Shown piece by piece: positions 53,968 to 64,000 of a stretch of DNA of 64,000 bases. The stretch comes from Bacteroidaceae bacterium (GTDB lineage: Bacteria; Bacteroidota; Bacteroidia; Bacteroidales; Bacteroidaceae). The notes below the pieces were generated by a model. That model saw nothing but the letters and a program-made list of their open reading frames with translations. It was not told the origin of the DNA and did no database searches. Every line of letters starts with the position of its first letter. Position 1 is the first letter of the stretch. The stretch is taken from positions 1 through 64,000 of the forward strand of contig JAFTUV010000017.1 of the NCBI GenBank assembly GCA_017466065.1, in the 5' to 3' direction. The translations under genes and the position numbers were made by a program.

Positions 53968-55808
53968 TAAGCAAAATGAATAAAGTGACGCTTCTTATAT
54001 ATTATAAGGAGTATGAGGCATTTCTCGAAAGATTGCGCTCGGTGGGTGTAGTACACATTGAAGAGCGCAAGAGCGGTGTGGCAGAAAATACCGAAACACA
54101 GGAACTGCTTGCACAATCGGGCCGTTATTCGCGCATAATCAAACGCCTCGAAGGCTTGGCCGGTAAAGATAAACTGCCTGCTATGCAGGGGGTCGATGCC
54201 GGTGTGCTTGTGGATAATGCAGAAACTCTATACACCGAGATTGAGCAGTTGAAAACTGCGTTGCAGGTGGTTGAGAAGGATGTGGCTGCAATGACTCCGT
54301 GGGGCGACTTTGATTTTTCGCTTCTCGACAAGCTCTCTGTGGCAGGTTACAAGGTGAATTTCTTTGTGACAGCGGCAAGGGACTTTAAAGAGGAGTGGTG
54401 CAGCCTGTATAATGCCGTTACCATAGCTGAGAACTCTTCGAAACTCCATTTTGTAACGGTTACCCGCAATGATGTTGCCGTGGATGTTGATGCTGAAACA
54501 GCAAAAATACCTACAGCTTCGCTTTCGGCCTTGGAGGCCGAGGCGCAGAGTATTCTTGCCGAGATTGCCGAAAAGGAGAATAAACTTGTGGAGTTTGCAA
54601 CAAAAAATCTCTCTACGATTGCAGCGGGGTTGGTTGCGCTCAACAAGAAGATGGAATTCTCGAATGTGGTGTTGAGTGGCGAGAAGGTGTCGGGCGACAA
54701 ATTGTTGCTGTTGCAAGGATGGGTGCCACAGGACGAACAAAAGGCTCTTGTGGATATGCTGGAAAAGGATTCTGTGTTCTACGAGATTACAAAGCCCAAG
54801 ATTGGTGATAATATTCCCGTGAAGTTCAAGAACGATGCTTTTACACGAATGTACGAGGTGCTGACAAAGATGTATGGTATGCCAAGCGGTACGGATTTTG
54901 ACCCTACACCCATTGTGGCTCCTTTCTTCTCGCTCTTCTTTGCATTCTGTATGGGTGACTCGGGCTATGGATTAGTTCTTATTCTGCTTGGTTTCTTGCT
55001 CAAAAAGAAACTTGGCAAGGATATGGCGGGTATGATGAATCTTGTAATTACACTCGGAATATTCACTACCTTTATAGGTGCTCTCTTCGGTACATTCTTC
55101 GGAATGAGCCTGCTTAGCGAGCATAGTCCTATTCCGCAGGTACTTAAAGAATTTATTATTTCCGGCAAAATAAATCTGTTTGGTGCAGAGTATGACAAGC
55201 AGATGATTCTTGCGCTTGCGATAGGTGTTGTGCACATTTCTATCGCAATGACGGTGAAGGCTATAAATACCACGGTGTTCTTCGGCTTTAAGGAGGCGAT
55301 AAGCTCGTGGGGATGGTGGCTCGTTGTTGTGGGTGGAACTGTCGTTGGCACCCTGTCGTTCCTGAGTGTTATTCCTGCCGAGGTGTCAAAATGGGCACTT
55401 ATTGCCATAGGAGGCGTTGGCGCAGTGGGCATCTATCTGCTCAACAGCTTTAATCGCAATGTGTTTATGAATATTGGTGCCGGCTTATGGGATACCTACA
55501 ATATGGCTGCCGGCTTGCTGGGAGATATTCTCTCTTATATTCGTCTTTTCGCTCTTGGATTGGCCGGTGGTATGCTGGGGCAAACTTTCAATACTCTTGC
55601 GCTTATGGTTGTTGAAGGGCAGGAGGGTGTCGGTGCCGTGATTGGCTGGATTGGTTTCGGCCTTATCATAGTGTTTGGACACACACTTAATATTGCGATG
55701 TCGTGCCTAAGTGCATTTGTGCATCCGCTGCGTCTTACTTTCGTGGAGTATTTTAAAAATGCCGGTTACGATGGAAAGGGCGTGGAATATAAACCGTTTA
55801 ATAAGTAA
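53964..55808 (+). CDS. ntpI: V-type ATPase subunit I (a-type stator)
   Basis: A 614-aa protein: soluble N-terminal half with coiled coils (1-300), then seven or eight membrane helices. GDSGYGLVLILLG begins the membrane part and SYIRLFALGLAGGML carries the essential channel Arg (near residue 530). HPLRLTFVEYFKNAGY near the end is typical. Forms the ion half-channels with the K ring. Confidence 0.93.
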   Translation: MISKMNKVTLLIYYKEYEAFLERLRSVGVVHIEERKSGVAENTETQELLAQSGRYSRIIKRLEGLAGKDKLPAMQGVDAGVLVDNAETLYTEIEQLKTALQVVEKDVAAMTPWGDFDFSLLDKLSVAGYKVNFFVTAARDFKEEWCSLYNAVTIAENSSKLHFVTVTRNDVAVDVDAETAKIPTASLSALEAEAQSILAEIAEKENKLVEFATKNLSTIAAGLVALNKKMEFSNVVLSGEKVSGDKLLLLQGWVPQDEQKALVDMLEKDSVFYEITKPKIGDNIPVKFKNDAFTRMYEVLTKMYGMPSGTDFDPTPIVAPFFSLFFAFCMGDSGYGLVLILLGFLLKKKLGKDMAGMMNLVITLGIFTTFIGALFGTFFGMSLLSEHSPIPQVLKEFIISGKINLFGAEYDKQMILALAIGVVHISIAMTVKAINTTVFFGFKEAISSWGWWLVVVGGTVVGTLSFLSVIPAEVSKWALIAIGGVGAVGIYLLNSFNRNVFMNIGAGLWDTYNMAAGLLGDILSYIRLFALGLAGGMLGQTFNTLALMVVEGQEGVGAVIGWIGFGLIIVFGHTLNIAMSCLSAFVHPLRLTFVEYFKNAGYDGKGVEYKPFNK

Positions 55809-55832
55809 TAAATATAAATAATTAAAATTTAA

Positions 55833-56258
<426 letters not shown>

Positions 56259-56280
56259 TAATAGTGTAGTAATGTTTGGT

Positions 56281-56316
56281 AAAAAGGCTGCTTTGCTTCG
56301 GTAAAGCAGCCTTTTT
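56281..56316 (+). terminator. Terminator of the V-ATPase operon
   Basis: 14-bp arms (56281-56294 and 56303-56316) with GCTTCGGT loop; the right arm ends in TTTTT. Confidence 0.85.
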
Positions 56317-56370
56317 GCAATCTGAAAGTGCATAAGTTGTTAATTATTTTCCTATTTCAAAAAAAAATAT

Positions 56371-56378
56371 TACTTTTG
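56371..56378 (+). promoter_or_regulatory. Possible -7 element upstream of glycogen synthase
   Basis: TACTTTTG fits TAnnTTTG, 300 bp before the gene. It lacks a clear -33 box. The following 56384-56410 bases form a small G/C-rich hairpin; no gene lies in 56317-56680. Confidence 0.35.
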
Positions 56379-56484
56379 TGGGCGAATAGAGAGAAGGGGG
56401 CTCCTTTCTCCCTATTTCTTATTTGTTATAATCGAAGTATATCCAAGTGTGGATGTGCTTTATGTTTTTTTGAATTTTATTTTA

Positions 56485-56676
56485 AGAAGCTGTTTAAAAT
56501 TTATTTCGCGATTGTTTGAGGATTTTTTTTGAGCAGATTTTACTCCTTTAAATGCAGGGTATAGTGGACTGTTTCCAAATTTAAAGGAGAAAAAGATGCA
56601 GGAAACAGGCTTAAACGAACCGAAACTGTACTTTATTCAGCTTTGATATATTTTTATAAGAAATTAAACTGCTTCT
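56485..56676. mobile_element. MITE-like repeat or IS remnant
   Basis: Imperfect terminal inverted repeats: AGAAGCTGTTTAAAATTT at 56485-56502 and GAAATTAAACTGCTTCT at 56660-56676. An inner hairpin pairs CTCCTTTAAAT (56543-56553) with ATTTAAAGGAG (56579-56589). The latter gives a strong Shine-Dalgarno before an ATG at 56596 opening a 16-codon frame, possibly the start of a lost transposase. It ends 4 bp before the glycogen synthase start. Confidence 0.5.
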
Positions 56677-56680
56677 AAAT

Positions 56681-58345
56681 ATGAAGAATGAACCGATGCT
56701 TCCCGATTATCTTTTTGAGATAAGTTGGGAAATCTGTAATAAGGTCGGCGGTATTTATACGGTAGTATCTACAAAGGCGCGTACCCTCTCGATGGTCGAT
56801 GGGCTGACGGCTGTTTATGTAGGCCCCGATTTGTGGAAAGGCAAGGAAAATCCCTTGTTCACCGAGGATAAACGTTTGTGGAGTGCGTGGCGCAAGTCTG
56901 TGGCCGAGGAGAAGTTCACGGTGCGTTGCGGTTATTGGGAAATTCCCGGTCGTCCCAAAGTGATTCTCGTCGATTACACCGGTTATATGGAGGATAAAGA
57001 TTCTATATATGGTGAATTGTGGAACGATTTTGGAGTGGATTCCTTGCACGGTTACGGCGATTATGACGATTCTATGATTTTTGGTTACGCGGTTGGTCGT
57101 GTAATAGAAAGTTTCTGCAATAAGAATATAAAGAAGGGTAATGTGGTTGTTCAGGCTCACGAATGGCAGAGTGGTGGTGCCGCTCTCTATGTGAAGAAAC
57201 ATCTTCCTGCTGCCGGAACAATCTTTACCACCCACGCGACAAGTATCGGTCGCTCTATCGCATCGAATGGCAAGCCCCTGTACGACTATTTCGAGGGCTA
57301 CAATGGCGACCAGATGGCCGAGGAACTTAATGTTCAGTCGAAACACTCGGTTGAACGTGTGAGTGCTGCAAATGTAGATTGCTTTACCACAGTGAGCGAG
57401 ATTACTGCCCGTGAGTGCAAGCAACTCATTGAACGCCCCATTGATGTTATTCTCGAAAATGGCTTCGAAAAGGATTTTGTTCCCACAGGCAAGGATTTTA
57501 CCGCAAAGCGTGCGGCGGCTCGTGCAGCCCGTCTGCGTGTGGCGGCAGCCCTCACGGGTGATAAAATTGCCGATGATGCACTTATAATAGGTGTCGGCGG
57601 TCGTATGGAGATGCGTAACAAGGGTATAGATATGTTCATCGAGGCTATGTCGCGTCTTAATAACGAGGGTGGAATAGGACGTGACGTGGTTGCATTTATC
57701 GATGTTCCCGCTTGGTCGGGCGATGCGCGTGAGGATTTGTGCAATCGTTTGAATTCTGCCGACAATGAGTGGCATTCACCGCTTCCCAACCCCTATCTTA
57801 CACACAATCTCAATAATTTCTATGAAGATTCGATAGCTTGCACACTGCGCAACTGTTTCCTCGACAACCGCAGCGGCAAGAATAGCGTGAAGGTAATATA
57901 TGTTCCTTGCTACCTCAAAGGCAACGATGGTATTTTTAATATGGATTATTACGATGTGCTCATCGGTAACGACCTCAATATCTATCCATCGTACTATGAA
58001 CCTTGGGGCTACACTCCGCTCGAAAGTGCGGCGTTCAACATTCCGACAATCACCACCGACCTCACAGGCTTTGGTCTTTGGGTTAATTCGGTGCTCGGCC
58101 GTACAGGCAAACTCGCCGACGGCGTTGAGGTAATTGCGCGAAACGACAGCAACTATTTCGATGCAGCCGAGGAAATTACAAAAACAATTCGTATCTTTGC
58201 AAAACTTTCCGAGAAGGAGGTGGCCGCTTGTCGCAAAAAAGCAGCAAAAATGGCCGAAAAAGCATTGTGGAAGCACTTTATAAAGAACTATATGGAGGCT
58301 TACGATTTTGCGTTGAAGGCTGCGGTTCAAAGAACTAACAAGTAA
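56681..58345 (+). CDS. Glycogen synthase, GT3 (eukaryotic-like) type
   Basis: A 554-aa glycosyltransferase. LFEISWEICNKVGGIYTVVS is the GT3 donor-site motif of fungal and animal glycogen synthases, and YYEPWGYTPLESAAF carries the E-x7-E pair. Homologues in Bacteroidetes extend alpha-1,4-glucan from a nucleotide sugar; which sugar nucleotide is not readable here. It starts 4 bp after a MITE-like repeat, and phosphorylase follows after 23 bp, so synthesis and breakdown share a transcript. Confidence 0.88.
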   Translation: MKNEPMLPDYLFEISWEICNKVGGIYTVVSTKARTLSMVDGLTAVYVGPDLWKGKENPLFTEDKRLWSAWRKSVAEEKFTVRCGYWEIPGRPKVILVDYTGYMEDKDSIYGELWNDFGVDSLHGYGDYDDSMIFGYAVGRVIESFCNKNIKKGNVVVQAHEWQSGGAALYVKKHLPAAGTIFTTHATSIGRSIASNGKPLYDYFEGYNGDQMAEELNVQSKHSVERVSAANVDCFTTVSEITARECKQLIERPIDVILENGFEKDFVPTGKDFTAKRAAARAARLRVAAALTGDKIADDALIIGVGGRMEMRNKGIDMFIEAMSRLNNEGGIGRDVVAFIDVPAWSGDAREDLCNRLNSADNEWHSPLPNPYLTHNLNNFYEDSIACTLRNCFLDNRSGKNSVKVIYVPCYLKGNDGIFNMDYYDVLIGNDLNIYPSYYEPWGYTPLESAAFNIPTITTDLTGFGLWVNSVLGRTGKLADGVEVIARNDSNYFDAAEEITKTIRIFAKLSEKEVAACRKKAAKMAEKALWKHFIKNYMEAYDFALKAAVQRTNK

Positions 58346-58368
58346 AATACACATTTAATTAAGAAAAT

Positions 58369-60933
58369 ATGATAGCTATTAGTAACACAAACCAACCCGG
58401 TTGGAAAACTGTTAATGTAAAGTCTTATATCCCCGAGACTCTTAGACCTCTCGAAGAGATTGCCCACAACCTTTGGTGGGTATGGAACGAAGAGGCACGC
58501 GAACTTTTCACAATGCTCGACGCAAAACTTTATGAGGAGTGCGCAGGTAACCCCGTTCTTTTGCTCGAAAAATTGGGCGTGGAGAAACTCGATGAACTTT
58601 CAAAGGACAAGGCAATCCTCGACAAACTGGCAACCGTATATACCAACTTCCGCAAATATATGGATGTTAAGCCAGATGCTAACCGTCCTTCGGTAGCATA
58701 CTTCTGTATGGAGTATGGCTTGACAAGCGTTCTCAAAATCTATTCCGGCGGTCTTGGTATCTTGGCCGGTGACTATTTGAAGGAGGCTTCCGACTCTAAT
58801 GTTGATATGTGTGCCGTAGGTTTCTTGTATCGTTACGGTTACTTCACACAGTCTTTGTCTATGGATGGTGCGCAGATTGCAAACTACGAGGCACAGAACT
58901 TCAACCAACTTCCTCTCGAACGTGTTTATGAGGCCGATGGTGTAACTCCTATGGTAATTCAGGTTCCCTACATCGACTACTATGTAAATGCCAACGTGTG
59001 GAAAGTTAACGTAGGTCGCGTGGCTCTCTACCTCTTGGATACAGACTTCGAGGCTAACAGCGAGTATGACCGTCCTATCACTCACAAACTCTATGGTGGT
59101 GATTGGGAGAACCGTTTGAAGCAGGAAATCCTGCTCGGTATCGGTGGTATGATTGCATTGGAGAAACTTGGTATCAAGAAGGATATTTACCACTGCAACG
59201 AAGGTCACGCAGCTCTTTGCAACCTCTATCGTTTGACACAATACATCAAGGGTGGTTACACATACGAGGAGGCATTGGAGATTGTACGTGCAAGCAGCCT
59301 TTACACAGTGCACACTCCCGTGCCCGCCGGTCACGACTACTTCGACGAGGGCCTCTTCGGTAAATATATGCGCGGTTATGCAAGCCAGCTGAATATTACT
59401 TGGGACGACCTTATGAACCTTGGTCGCGAGAATGCTGGTGACAAGAACGAACGTTTCTGTATGTCGATTTTCGCTTGCAACACCTGTCAGGAGATTAACG
59501 GTGTGAGCCGTCTGCACGGTGCCGTTTCAAAATCGATGTTCGCTGGTATCTGGAAGGGCTACTATCCCTCGGAGAACCACGTTGGTTATGTTACAAACGG
59601 TGTTCACTATCCTACTTGGGTAGCTCCCGAATGGGACGAGCTCTACAAGAAGAACTTTGATCCCTCGTTCATCGGTGACCAGTCGAACGAGTCTATCTGG
59701 CACGCTATCGACAAAGTGTCTAACGATGTTATATGGAAGACCCGTGTTACACGCAAAAAGAAACTTATCGACTATATCCGCAAGGCATTCAAAGAGGATT
59801 GGTTGAAGAATCAGGGCGATCCTATGCGCATTGTTGATGTTGTAAACAAAATCAACCCCGATGCTCTTGTTATCGGTTTTGCCCGTCGTTTCGCAACATA
59901 CAAGCGTGCACACCTTCTCTTCACCGACCTCGACCGTTTGGCTAAATTGTTGAACAATCCCGAGCGTCCCATCCAGTTCCTCTTTGCCGGTAAGGCTCAC
60001 CCCCACGATGGTGCAGGTCAAGGTCTTATCAAGCGTATTATCGAGGTTTCTCGTCGTCCCGAATTTATCGGCAAGATTATCTTCCTCGAAAATTATGATA
60101 TGGACTTGGCTAAATTGCTCGTATCGGGTGTTGATATTTGGATGAACACTCCCACTCGTCCTCTCGAAGCATCGGGTACATCGGGTGAGAAGGCTCTTAT
60201 GAACGGTGTCCTCAACTTCTCGGTTCTCGATGGTTGGTGGTGCGAGGGTTATAAACCCGGTGCCGGTTGGGCTTTGAAAGAGCAACGTACATATCAAAAT
60301 CAGGAGTTCCAAGATCAGCTCGATGCTGCTACAATCTACTCTCTCTTGGAGAACGAAATTCTCCCCTTGTACTACAACCGTGGCAAGAAGGAGTATTCAG
60401 ACGAGTGGGTAGAGTGCATCAAGCGTTCAATCTCACAGATTGCTCCTCACTTTACAATGAAGCGTCAGCTCGACGATTATTATAGCAAGTTCTACTGCAA
60501 ACAGGCCGAGCGTTACCATCGCCTCGTTGCCAACGATTCGAAGATTGCTCGCGAGCTTGCTGCTTGGAAAGAGTCGGTTGCTGCAAAATGGCACGCAATT
60601 GAGGTTCTTTCGGTTGAGAGCGAGAGTGACTTTATGACAGACAATATGTCTGCCGGTGCAAAATACAACGTAACCGTTAAGGTTGACGAGAAGGGCTTGG
60701 ACAACGCTGTTGGCATTGAACTTGTGGTTCTTGCTCCCGATGCAACCGGTCGCGAGGAGATTTTTGCAGTGTACCCCTTGGAGGTAACAAAGCGTGAGGG
60801 TAACATATTTACATTCCACGCCGAGGTAGCTCCCAGCAATGCAGGTGCATTCAAGGTGGCTTATCGTATGTTCCCCAAGAACGAGGAACTTGCTCACCGC
60901 CAGTCGTTTGCATACGTTAAGTGGTTCGCATAA
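58369..60933 (+). CDS. glgP: Alpha-glucan (glycogen) phosphorylase
   Basis: An 854-aa GT35 enzyme releasing glucose-1-phosphate from glycogen. It has the DUF3417 N-terminus of the short alpha-glucan phosphorylase group ([20 protein letters not shown]). The pyridoxal-phosphate lysine lies in [20 protein letters not shown], and [13 protein letters not shown] and [14 protein letters not shown] are other active-site blocks. A beta-rich C-terminal extension of about 120 residues follows. Codon use is strongly biased, suggesting high expression. Confidence 0.94.
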   Translation: MIAISNTNQPGWKTVNVKSYIPETLRPLEEIAHNLWWVWNEEARELFTMLDAKLYEECAGNPVLLLEKLGVEKLDELSKDKAILDKLATVYTNFRKYMDVKPDANRPSVAYFCMEYGLTSVLKIYSGGLGILAGDYLKEASDSNVDMCAVGFLYRYGYFTQSLSMDGAQIANYEAQNFNQLPLERVYEADGVTPMVIQVPYIDYYVNANVWKVNVGRVALYLLDTDFEANSEYDRPITHKLYGGDWENRLKQEILLGIGGMIALEKLGIKKDIYHCNEGHAALCNLYRLTQYIKGGYTYEEALEIVRASSLYTVHTPVPAGHDYFDEGLFGKYMRGYASQLNITWDDLMNLGRENAGDKNERFCMSIFACNTCQEINGVSRLHGAVSKSMFAGIWKGYYPSENHVGYVTNGVHYPTWVAPEWDELYKKNFDPSFIGDQSNESIWHAIDKVSNDVIWKTRVTRKKKLIDYIRKAFKEDWLKNQGDPMRIVDVVNKINPDALVIGFARRFATYKRAHLLFTDLDRLAKLLNNPERPIQFLFAGKAHPHDGAGQGLIKRIIEVSRRPEFIGKIIFLENYDMDLAKLLVSGVDIWMNTPTRPLEASGTSGEKALMNGVLNFSVLDGWWCEGYKPGAGWALKEQRTYQNQEFQDQLDAATIYSLLENEILPLYYNRGKKEYSDEWVECIKRSISQIAPHFTMKRQLDDYYSKFYCKQAERYHRLVANDSKIARELAAWKESVAAKWHAIEVLSVESESDFMTDNMSAGAKYNVTVKVDEKGLDNAVGIELVVLAPDATGREEIFAVYPLEVTKREGNIFTFHAEVAPSNAGAFKVAYRMFPKNEELAHRQSFAYVKWFA

Positions 60934-60954
60934 TAAGATTTTGCATATTATAGA

Positions 60955-60990
60955 AAGGTGGTGGCCTGTTTTATTTTGGGCCACCACCTT
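60955..60990 (+). terminator. Terminator after glgP
   Basis: 12-bp perfect arms (60955-60966 and 60979-60990) and TTTTG tail. Confidence 0.85.
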
Positions 60991-61026
60991 TTGTTTGTAG
61001 GTGATTATATACAATGCTACCCTGTT

Positions 61027-61183
61027 TGTCATTTCGTGGGAGCGGAGCGACGAGATGTGTTGTTGAGGGCTTGTCCCGAAAAAATCTAAAAGTAGCGCCA
61101 AGAAAGATCTCTCACAAACGTTATTCGCATAGCTCATCGAAAACCTCTTTTAATTTTTTTATTAAGGTATGGTCGAGATGACA
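61027..61183. repeat. Degenerate TGTCAT-bounded intergenic repeat
   Basis: TGTCATTTCG (61027-61036) and, inverted, CGAGATGACA (61174-61183) bound about 155 bp with GGAGCGGAGCGACGAGAT near the left end, a look common to dispersed palindromic repeats of Bacteroidetes. No gene lies in 60934-61394. Confidence 0.4.
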
Positions 61184-61317
61184 GATTCTTGTCAGTTTTT
61201 CTGTTAATGTAAAATGTATATAATTACCATCTTTTACTCATCCTCCTTTTTTGTTAAAAAAGAAAAACTACACGAAAATTTGCTCTTGCAATGAGTGTGA
61301 TTATCTGATTTTTGTTT

Positions 61318-61352
61318 TATTTTTGCACAAAATGTATATTGTTGTGCAAAAA
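61318..61352 (+). promoter_or_regulatory. Promoter -7 box with overlapping dyad operator
   Basis: TATTTTTG (61318-61325) fits TAnnTTTG. TTTTTGCACAA (61320-61330) and its perfect inverse TTGTGCAAAAA (61342-61352) straddle the predicted start of transcription, as a repressor site would. Confidence 0.55.
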
Positions 61353-61394
61353 TGCTTGCAGTTTTTGCGCAATCACCAAGAAGTAAATACGACT

Positions 61395-62060
61395 ATGGAA
61401 AATAAAACAGATAAAGACAAGAGATATACAAAAGGTGAGGAGTGGGTGAATGCTCTTTCTCACGCAGTGGGTGTAGTAGGCGGAATTATCGTTGGTTCGC
61501 TCTTTATTGCAAAGGGTAAAGAGGTGGGGCTCGATGCTTGGGGTATGGCAAGCCTTTGGTTATATATGTTCGGAATGTTAAGTTCCTATATATTTTCAAC
61601 CTCCTATCACGCTTGTTCACCTTCGCTGCCTTGGAAGCGTCGTTTGCGCAAGCTCGACCATTCGGCAATATACTGGCACATTGCGGGCAGCTATTCGCCG
61701 CTGATGCTTATTGCTCTGCGCGATGTCGGATATTGGGGGTGGGGTATTTTCATCTTCTGCTGGGTATGTGCGGTTGCCGGTACCATTGTGAGTTTCTGCG
61801 CCTTGAAAAAGCATAATAAGATAGAAACTATATGCTTTGTGCTTATGGGGCTTACCATTGTCGTTGCGATGAAGCAATTCTGGGAAGCTGTGCCACTTGG
61901 GGTGTTCCTGTGGGTTGTGGGCGAGGGTGTTGCCTACATTACCGGTGCTGTGCTTTATAGTTTCCACAAGGTTAAATATATTCACGCGGTCTTTCACATC
62001 TTTGTGCTTTTGGGAACGCTTTGCCATATGATGGCTGTGTGGGAAGTGCTCGCACGATGA
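61395..62060 (+). CDS. Hemolysin III family (YqfA/TrhA-like) membrane protein
   Basis: A 221-aa seven-helix protein of the PAQR-related hemolysin III family. Metal-site residues are visible in VNALSHAVGVVGG (Glu/His near the first helix), the SSYIFSTSYHACSP segment, LDHSAIYWHIAGSYSPLM, and the final FHIFVLLGTLCHMMAVW. Function in bacteria is unclear (membrane energetics or lipid homeostasis proposed). The frame opens at 61251; MENKTDKDKRYTKGEEW at 61395 is the family-like start and lies after the promoter. Confidence 0.88.
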   Translation: MENKTDKDKRYTKGEEWVNALSHAVGVVGGIIVGSLFIAKGKEVGLDAWGMASLWLYMFGMLSSYIFSTSYHACSPSLPWKRRLRKLDHSAIYWHIAGSYSPLMLIALRDVGYWGWGIFIFCWVCAVAGTIVSFCALKKHNKIETICFVLMGLTIVVAMKQFWEAVPLGVFLWVVGEGVAYITGAVLYSFHKVKYIHAVFHIFVLLGTLCHMMAVWEVLAR

Positions 62061-62074
62061 ATATTCCTTATCGA

Positions 62075-62104
62075 GCGGCTGTGCAACAGGAAAGGCACAG
62101 CTGC
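62075..62104 (+). terminator. Terminator after the hemolysin III gene
   Basis: GCGGCTGTGC (62075-62084) with GCACAGCTGC (62095-62104), followed by TTGCTTTTTT. Confidence 0.75.
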
Positions 62105-62234
62105 TTGCTTTTTTGGGAAAAATAGCGATAAAAGAGTTTGCGGAGTAAATTTAAACTGTTTATTAAAGGTAGTTCCCGTTTTTTTTGATTATTTTCGCAA
62201 GTTAAATGTTTAATCAAAGTAAAACTGCATAAAT

Positions 62235-63992
62235 ATGTTCCGTACAAAAACTTGTGGCGAACTTCGTTTGTCCAACGTAAATGAGATTGTTACCCTGAGC
62301 GGTTGGGTGCAACGTGCACGCAAAATGGGTGGTATGACTTTTGTAGATTTGCGCGACCGCTACGGTATTACACAGCTTGTATTCAGCGAGGATAGCAATG
62401 CCGAACTTTGCGAAAAGGCTTCGCACTTGGGGCGTGAATATGTTATTCAGGCAACAGGTGTGGTGAGCGAGCGTCAGAGCAAGAATACAAATATTCCCAC
62501 CGGTGAAATAGAGATTATTGTCAGCGAACTTAATATATTGAACGAGGCGGCAACTCCTCCTTTTACTATTGAGAATAATACCGATGGCGGTGACGATATT
62601 CGTATGAAATACCGTTACCTCGACCTTCGTCGAGAGGCTGTGCGCAGCAATCTTGAACTGCGTCACAGAATGACAATGGAGGTGCGTCGTTACCTCGATT
62701 CTATGAATTTTATTGAGGTTGAGACTCCTATGCTCATAGCTTCGACTCCCGAGGGCGCACGCGACTTTGTGGTACCCTCGCGTATGAATCCCGGGCAGTT
62801 CTATGCTCTTCCTCAGAGCCCACAGCTCTTCAAGCAGTTGCTTATGGTGTCGGGCTTCGACCGTTATTTCCAGATTGTAAAGTGTTTCCGCGACGAGGAC
62901 CTGCGTGCCGACCGTCAGCCCGAGTTTACACAGATTGACTGCGAAATGAGTTTCGTGGAGCAGGAGGATGTTATTTCGCTCTTCGAAGGAATGGCAAAGC
63001 ATCTGTTCAAGACTATTCGCGGTGTAGAACTCACCGAGGCTTTCCCCCGTATCACTTGGAATGATGCAATGAAGTATTATGGCAGCGACAAGCCCGATAC
63101 ACGCTTCGACATGAAGTTCGTGGAGCTTATGGATATTATGAAGGGACACGGCTTTGGAGTGTTCGATGGTGCCGAGTATATTGGCGGTATCTGTGCAAAG
63201 GGTGCTGCTACATACACTCGCAAGCAGATAGATGCGCTCACCGATTTTGTCCGTCGTCCGCAGATTGGTGCAAAAGGAATGGTTTATGCCCGTGTAGAGG
63301 CCGACGGCACAGTCAAATCGAGTGTCGATAAATTCTATACACAGGAGGTGTTGCAGCAGATGAAGGCTGCTTTTGCTGCCGAGTCCGGCGACCTTATCCT
63401 CATTCTCAGCGGTGACGATACTATGAAGACACGCAAACAGTTGTGTGAGTTGCGCTTGGAGGTTGCACAGCAGCTTGGCTTACGCGACAAAAATAAATTC
63501 TCGTGCTTGTGGGTGGTCGATTTCCCATTGTTCGAGTATAGCGAGGAGGAGGGCCGTTATATGGCTATGCACCATCCTTTTACATCGCCCAAGCCCGAGG
63601 ATATTCCTTTGCTCGACACAAATATGGGTGCTGTTCGTGCCAATGCCTATGATATGGTTATCAATGGCGTGGAAGTTGGTGGCGGCTCCATTCGTATTTA
63701 TGACAGCGAGTTGCAGAATAAGATGTTCGAGCTTCTTGGCTTCACCCCCGAGCGTGCGCAACAGCAATTTGGTTGGCTGCTCGATGCCTTTAAGTATGGT
63801 GCACCCCCTCACGGCGGCCTCGCCTATGGACTCGACCGTTGGGTGAGCCTTTTTGCAGGGCTCGACTCTATACGCGACTGCATTGCCTTCCCCAAGAACA
63901 ATTCGGGCCGCGATACAATGATCGATGCTCCGTCGGTGTTGGAACCTGCACAGCTCGATGAACTGAATATTGTTGTCGACATCAAGAAGTAG
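62235..63992 (+). CDS. aspS: Aspartyl-tRNA synthetase
   Basis: A 585-aa class IIb synthetase of bacterial type. An OB-fold anticodon domain (1-105; [20 protein letters not shown]) precedes the catalytic core: motif 2 [18 protein letters not shown], the bacterial insertion (about 280-420), and motif 3 [15 protein letters not shown]. Ends normally 8 bp before the window edge. The GAD insertion marks it as the bacterial, not archaeal, form; whether it also charges tRNA-Asn is not readable. Confidence 0.95.
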   Translation: MFRTKTCGELRLSNVNEIVTLSGWVQRARKMGGMTFVDLRDRYGITQLVFSEDSNAELCEKASHLGREYVIQATGVVSERQSKNTNIPTGEIEIIVSELNILNEAATPPFTIENNTDGGDDIRMKYRYLDLRREAVRSNLELRHRMTMEVRRYLDSMNFIEVETPMLIASTPEGARDFVVPSRMNPGQFYALPQSPQLFKQLLMVSGFDRYFQIVKCFRDEDLRADRQPEFTQIDCEMSFVEQEDVISLFEGMAKHLFKTIRGVELTEAFPRITWNDAMKYYGSDKPDTRFDMKFVELMDIMKGHGFGVFDGAEYIGGICAKGAATYTRKQIDALTDFVRRPQIGAKGMVYARVEADGTVKSSVDKFYTQEVLQQMKAAFAAESGDLILILSGDDTMKTRKQLCELRLEVAQQLGLRDKNKFSCLWVVDFPLFEYSEEEGRYMAMHHPFTSPKPEDIPLLDTNMGAVRANAYDMVINGVEVGGGSIRIYDSELQNKMFELLGFTPERAQQQFGWLLDAFKYGAPPHGGLAYGLDRWVSLFAGLDSIRDCIAFPKNNSGRDTMIDAPSVLEPAQLDELNIVVDIKK

Positions 63993-64000
63993 AATATCGG

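Noticed and set aside
56371..56680. Riboswitch in the leader of glycogen synthase
   Set aside because: The visible stems are explained by the MITE-like repeat; no known riboswitch core could be recognised.

Overview
The window comes from a chromosome of the order Bacteroidales; genus is not resolvable by eye. The signs are the Bacteroidetes-type promoters (TTTG, about 20 bp, TAnnTTTG), few Shine-Dalgarno sites, a GH3-family acyl-adenylating enzyme, an Ig-like lipoprotein, a reverse rubrerythrin, a V-type ATPase operon of the E/DUF2764/A/B/D/I/K kind, and glycogen synthase of the eukaryotic-like GT3 type with an alpha-glucan phosphorylase.

Left core (1-26,585). A GH3 enzyme, an Ig-like lipoprotein and a DUF3108 protein run rightward to a 50-bp perfect palindrome facing the leftward aspartokinase/homoserine dehydrogenase (thrA). 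Rightward menA, a CPBP protease, radA and a FAD oxidoreductase follow. Next is a leftward run of ABC-F ATPase, M13 peptidase, metA and GH20 hexosaminidase. After a PerR-like regulator with reverse rubrerythrin come ribH, a TPR membrane protein, a 14-repeat MORN protein, a YhcH-like protein and glgB.

Mobile element (26,586-47,879, about 21.3 kb). It splits one chromosomal gene: the N-terminal 241 codons lie at 25,875-26,596 and the rest at 47,869-48,306. Both junctions carry the 11-bp repeat CCGGCGGTGGA, and joining them restores one open frame of about 382 codons. The element is visibly more AT-rich, mainly in its right half. It holds two tandem tyrosine recombinases, a 190-nt hairpin, a HigBA-type toxin-antitoxin pair, a dGTPase, a tRNA-like 3' end, two excisionase-like HTH proteins, a DUF3408 protein, a mobilization module (MobC, MobA relaxase, membrane coiled-coil protein) and a third integrase.

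Right-hand cargo (38,076-47,507). This is the most unusual part: a tightly packed operon encoding (A) a two-TM protein, (B) a glycine-zipper protein with a GrpE-like C-terminus, (C) an Hsp70-type ATPase that I read as having an N-terminal acyl-carrier-like domain and a glycine-zipper near its C-terminus, (D) a HerA/VirB4-like DUF87 ATPase with Gly-Thr-Ser repeats and a hydrophobic glycine-rich centre, (E) an HExxH metallopeptidase and (F, G) two small proteins. A second HExxH protein (H) follows. Direct and dyad repeats sit upstream. I cannot match the set to a named system. Its place as cargo on a mobilizable element, beside a dGTPase and a toxin-antitoxin pair, suggests a chaperone/ATPase/protease conflict (anti-phage or inter-element) system; that function is inference.

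Right core (47,880-64,000). The seven-gene V-type ATPase operon has a K subunit with the residues expected for Na+ binding. It is followed by glycogen synthase (with a small MITE-like repeat ending 4 bp before its start), glycogen phosphorylase, a hemolysin III-type membrane protein with a dyad over its promoter, and aspS. Glycogen synthesis and breakdown genes therefore lie on both sides of the element (glgB on the left, synthase and phosphorylase on the right).
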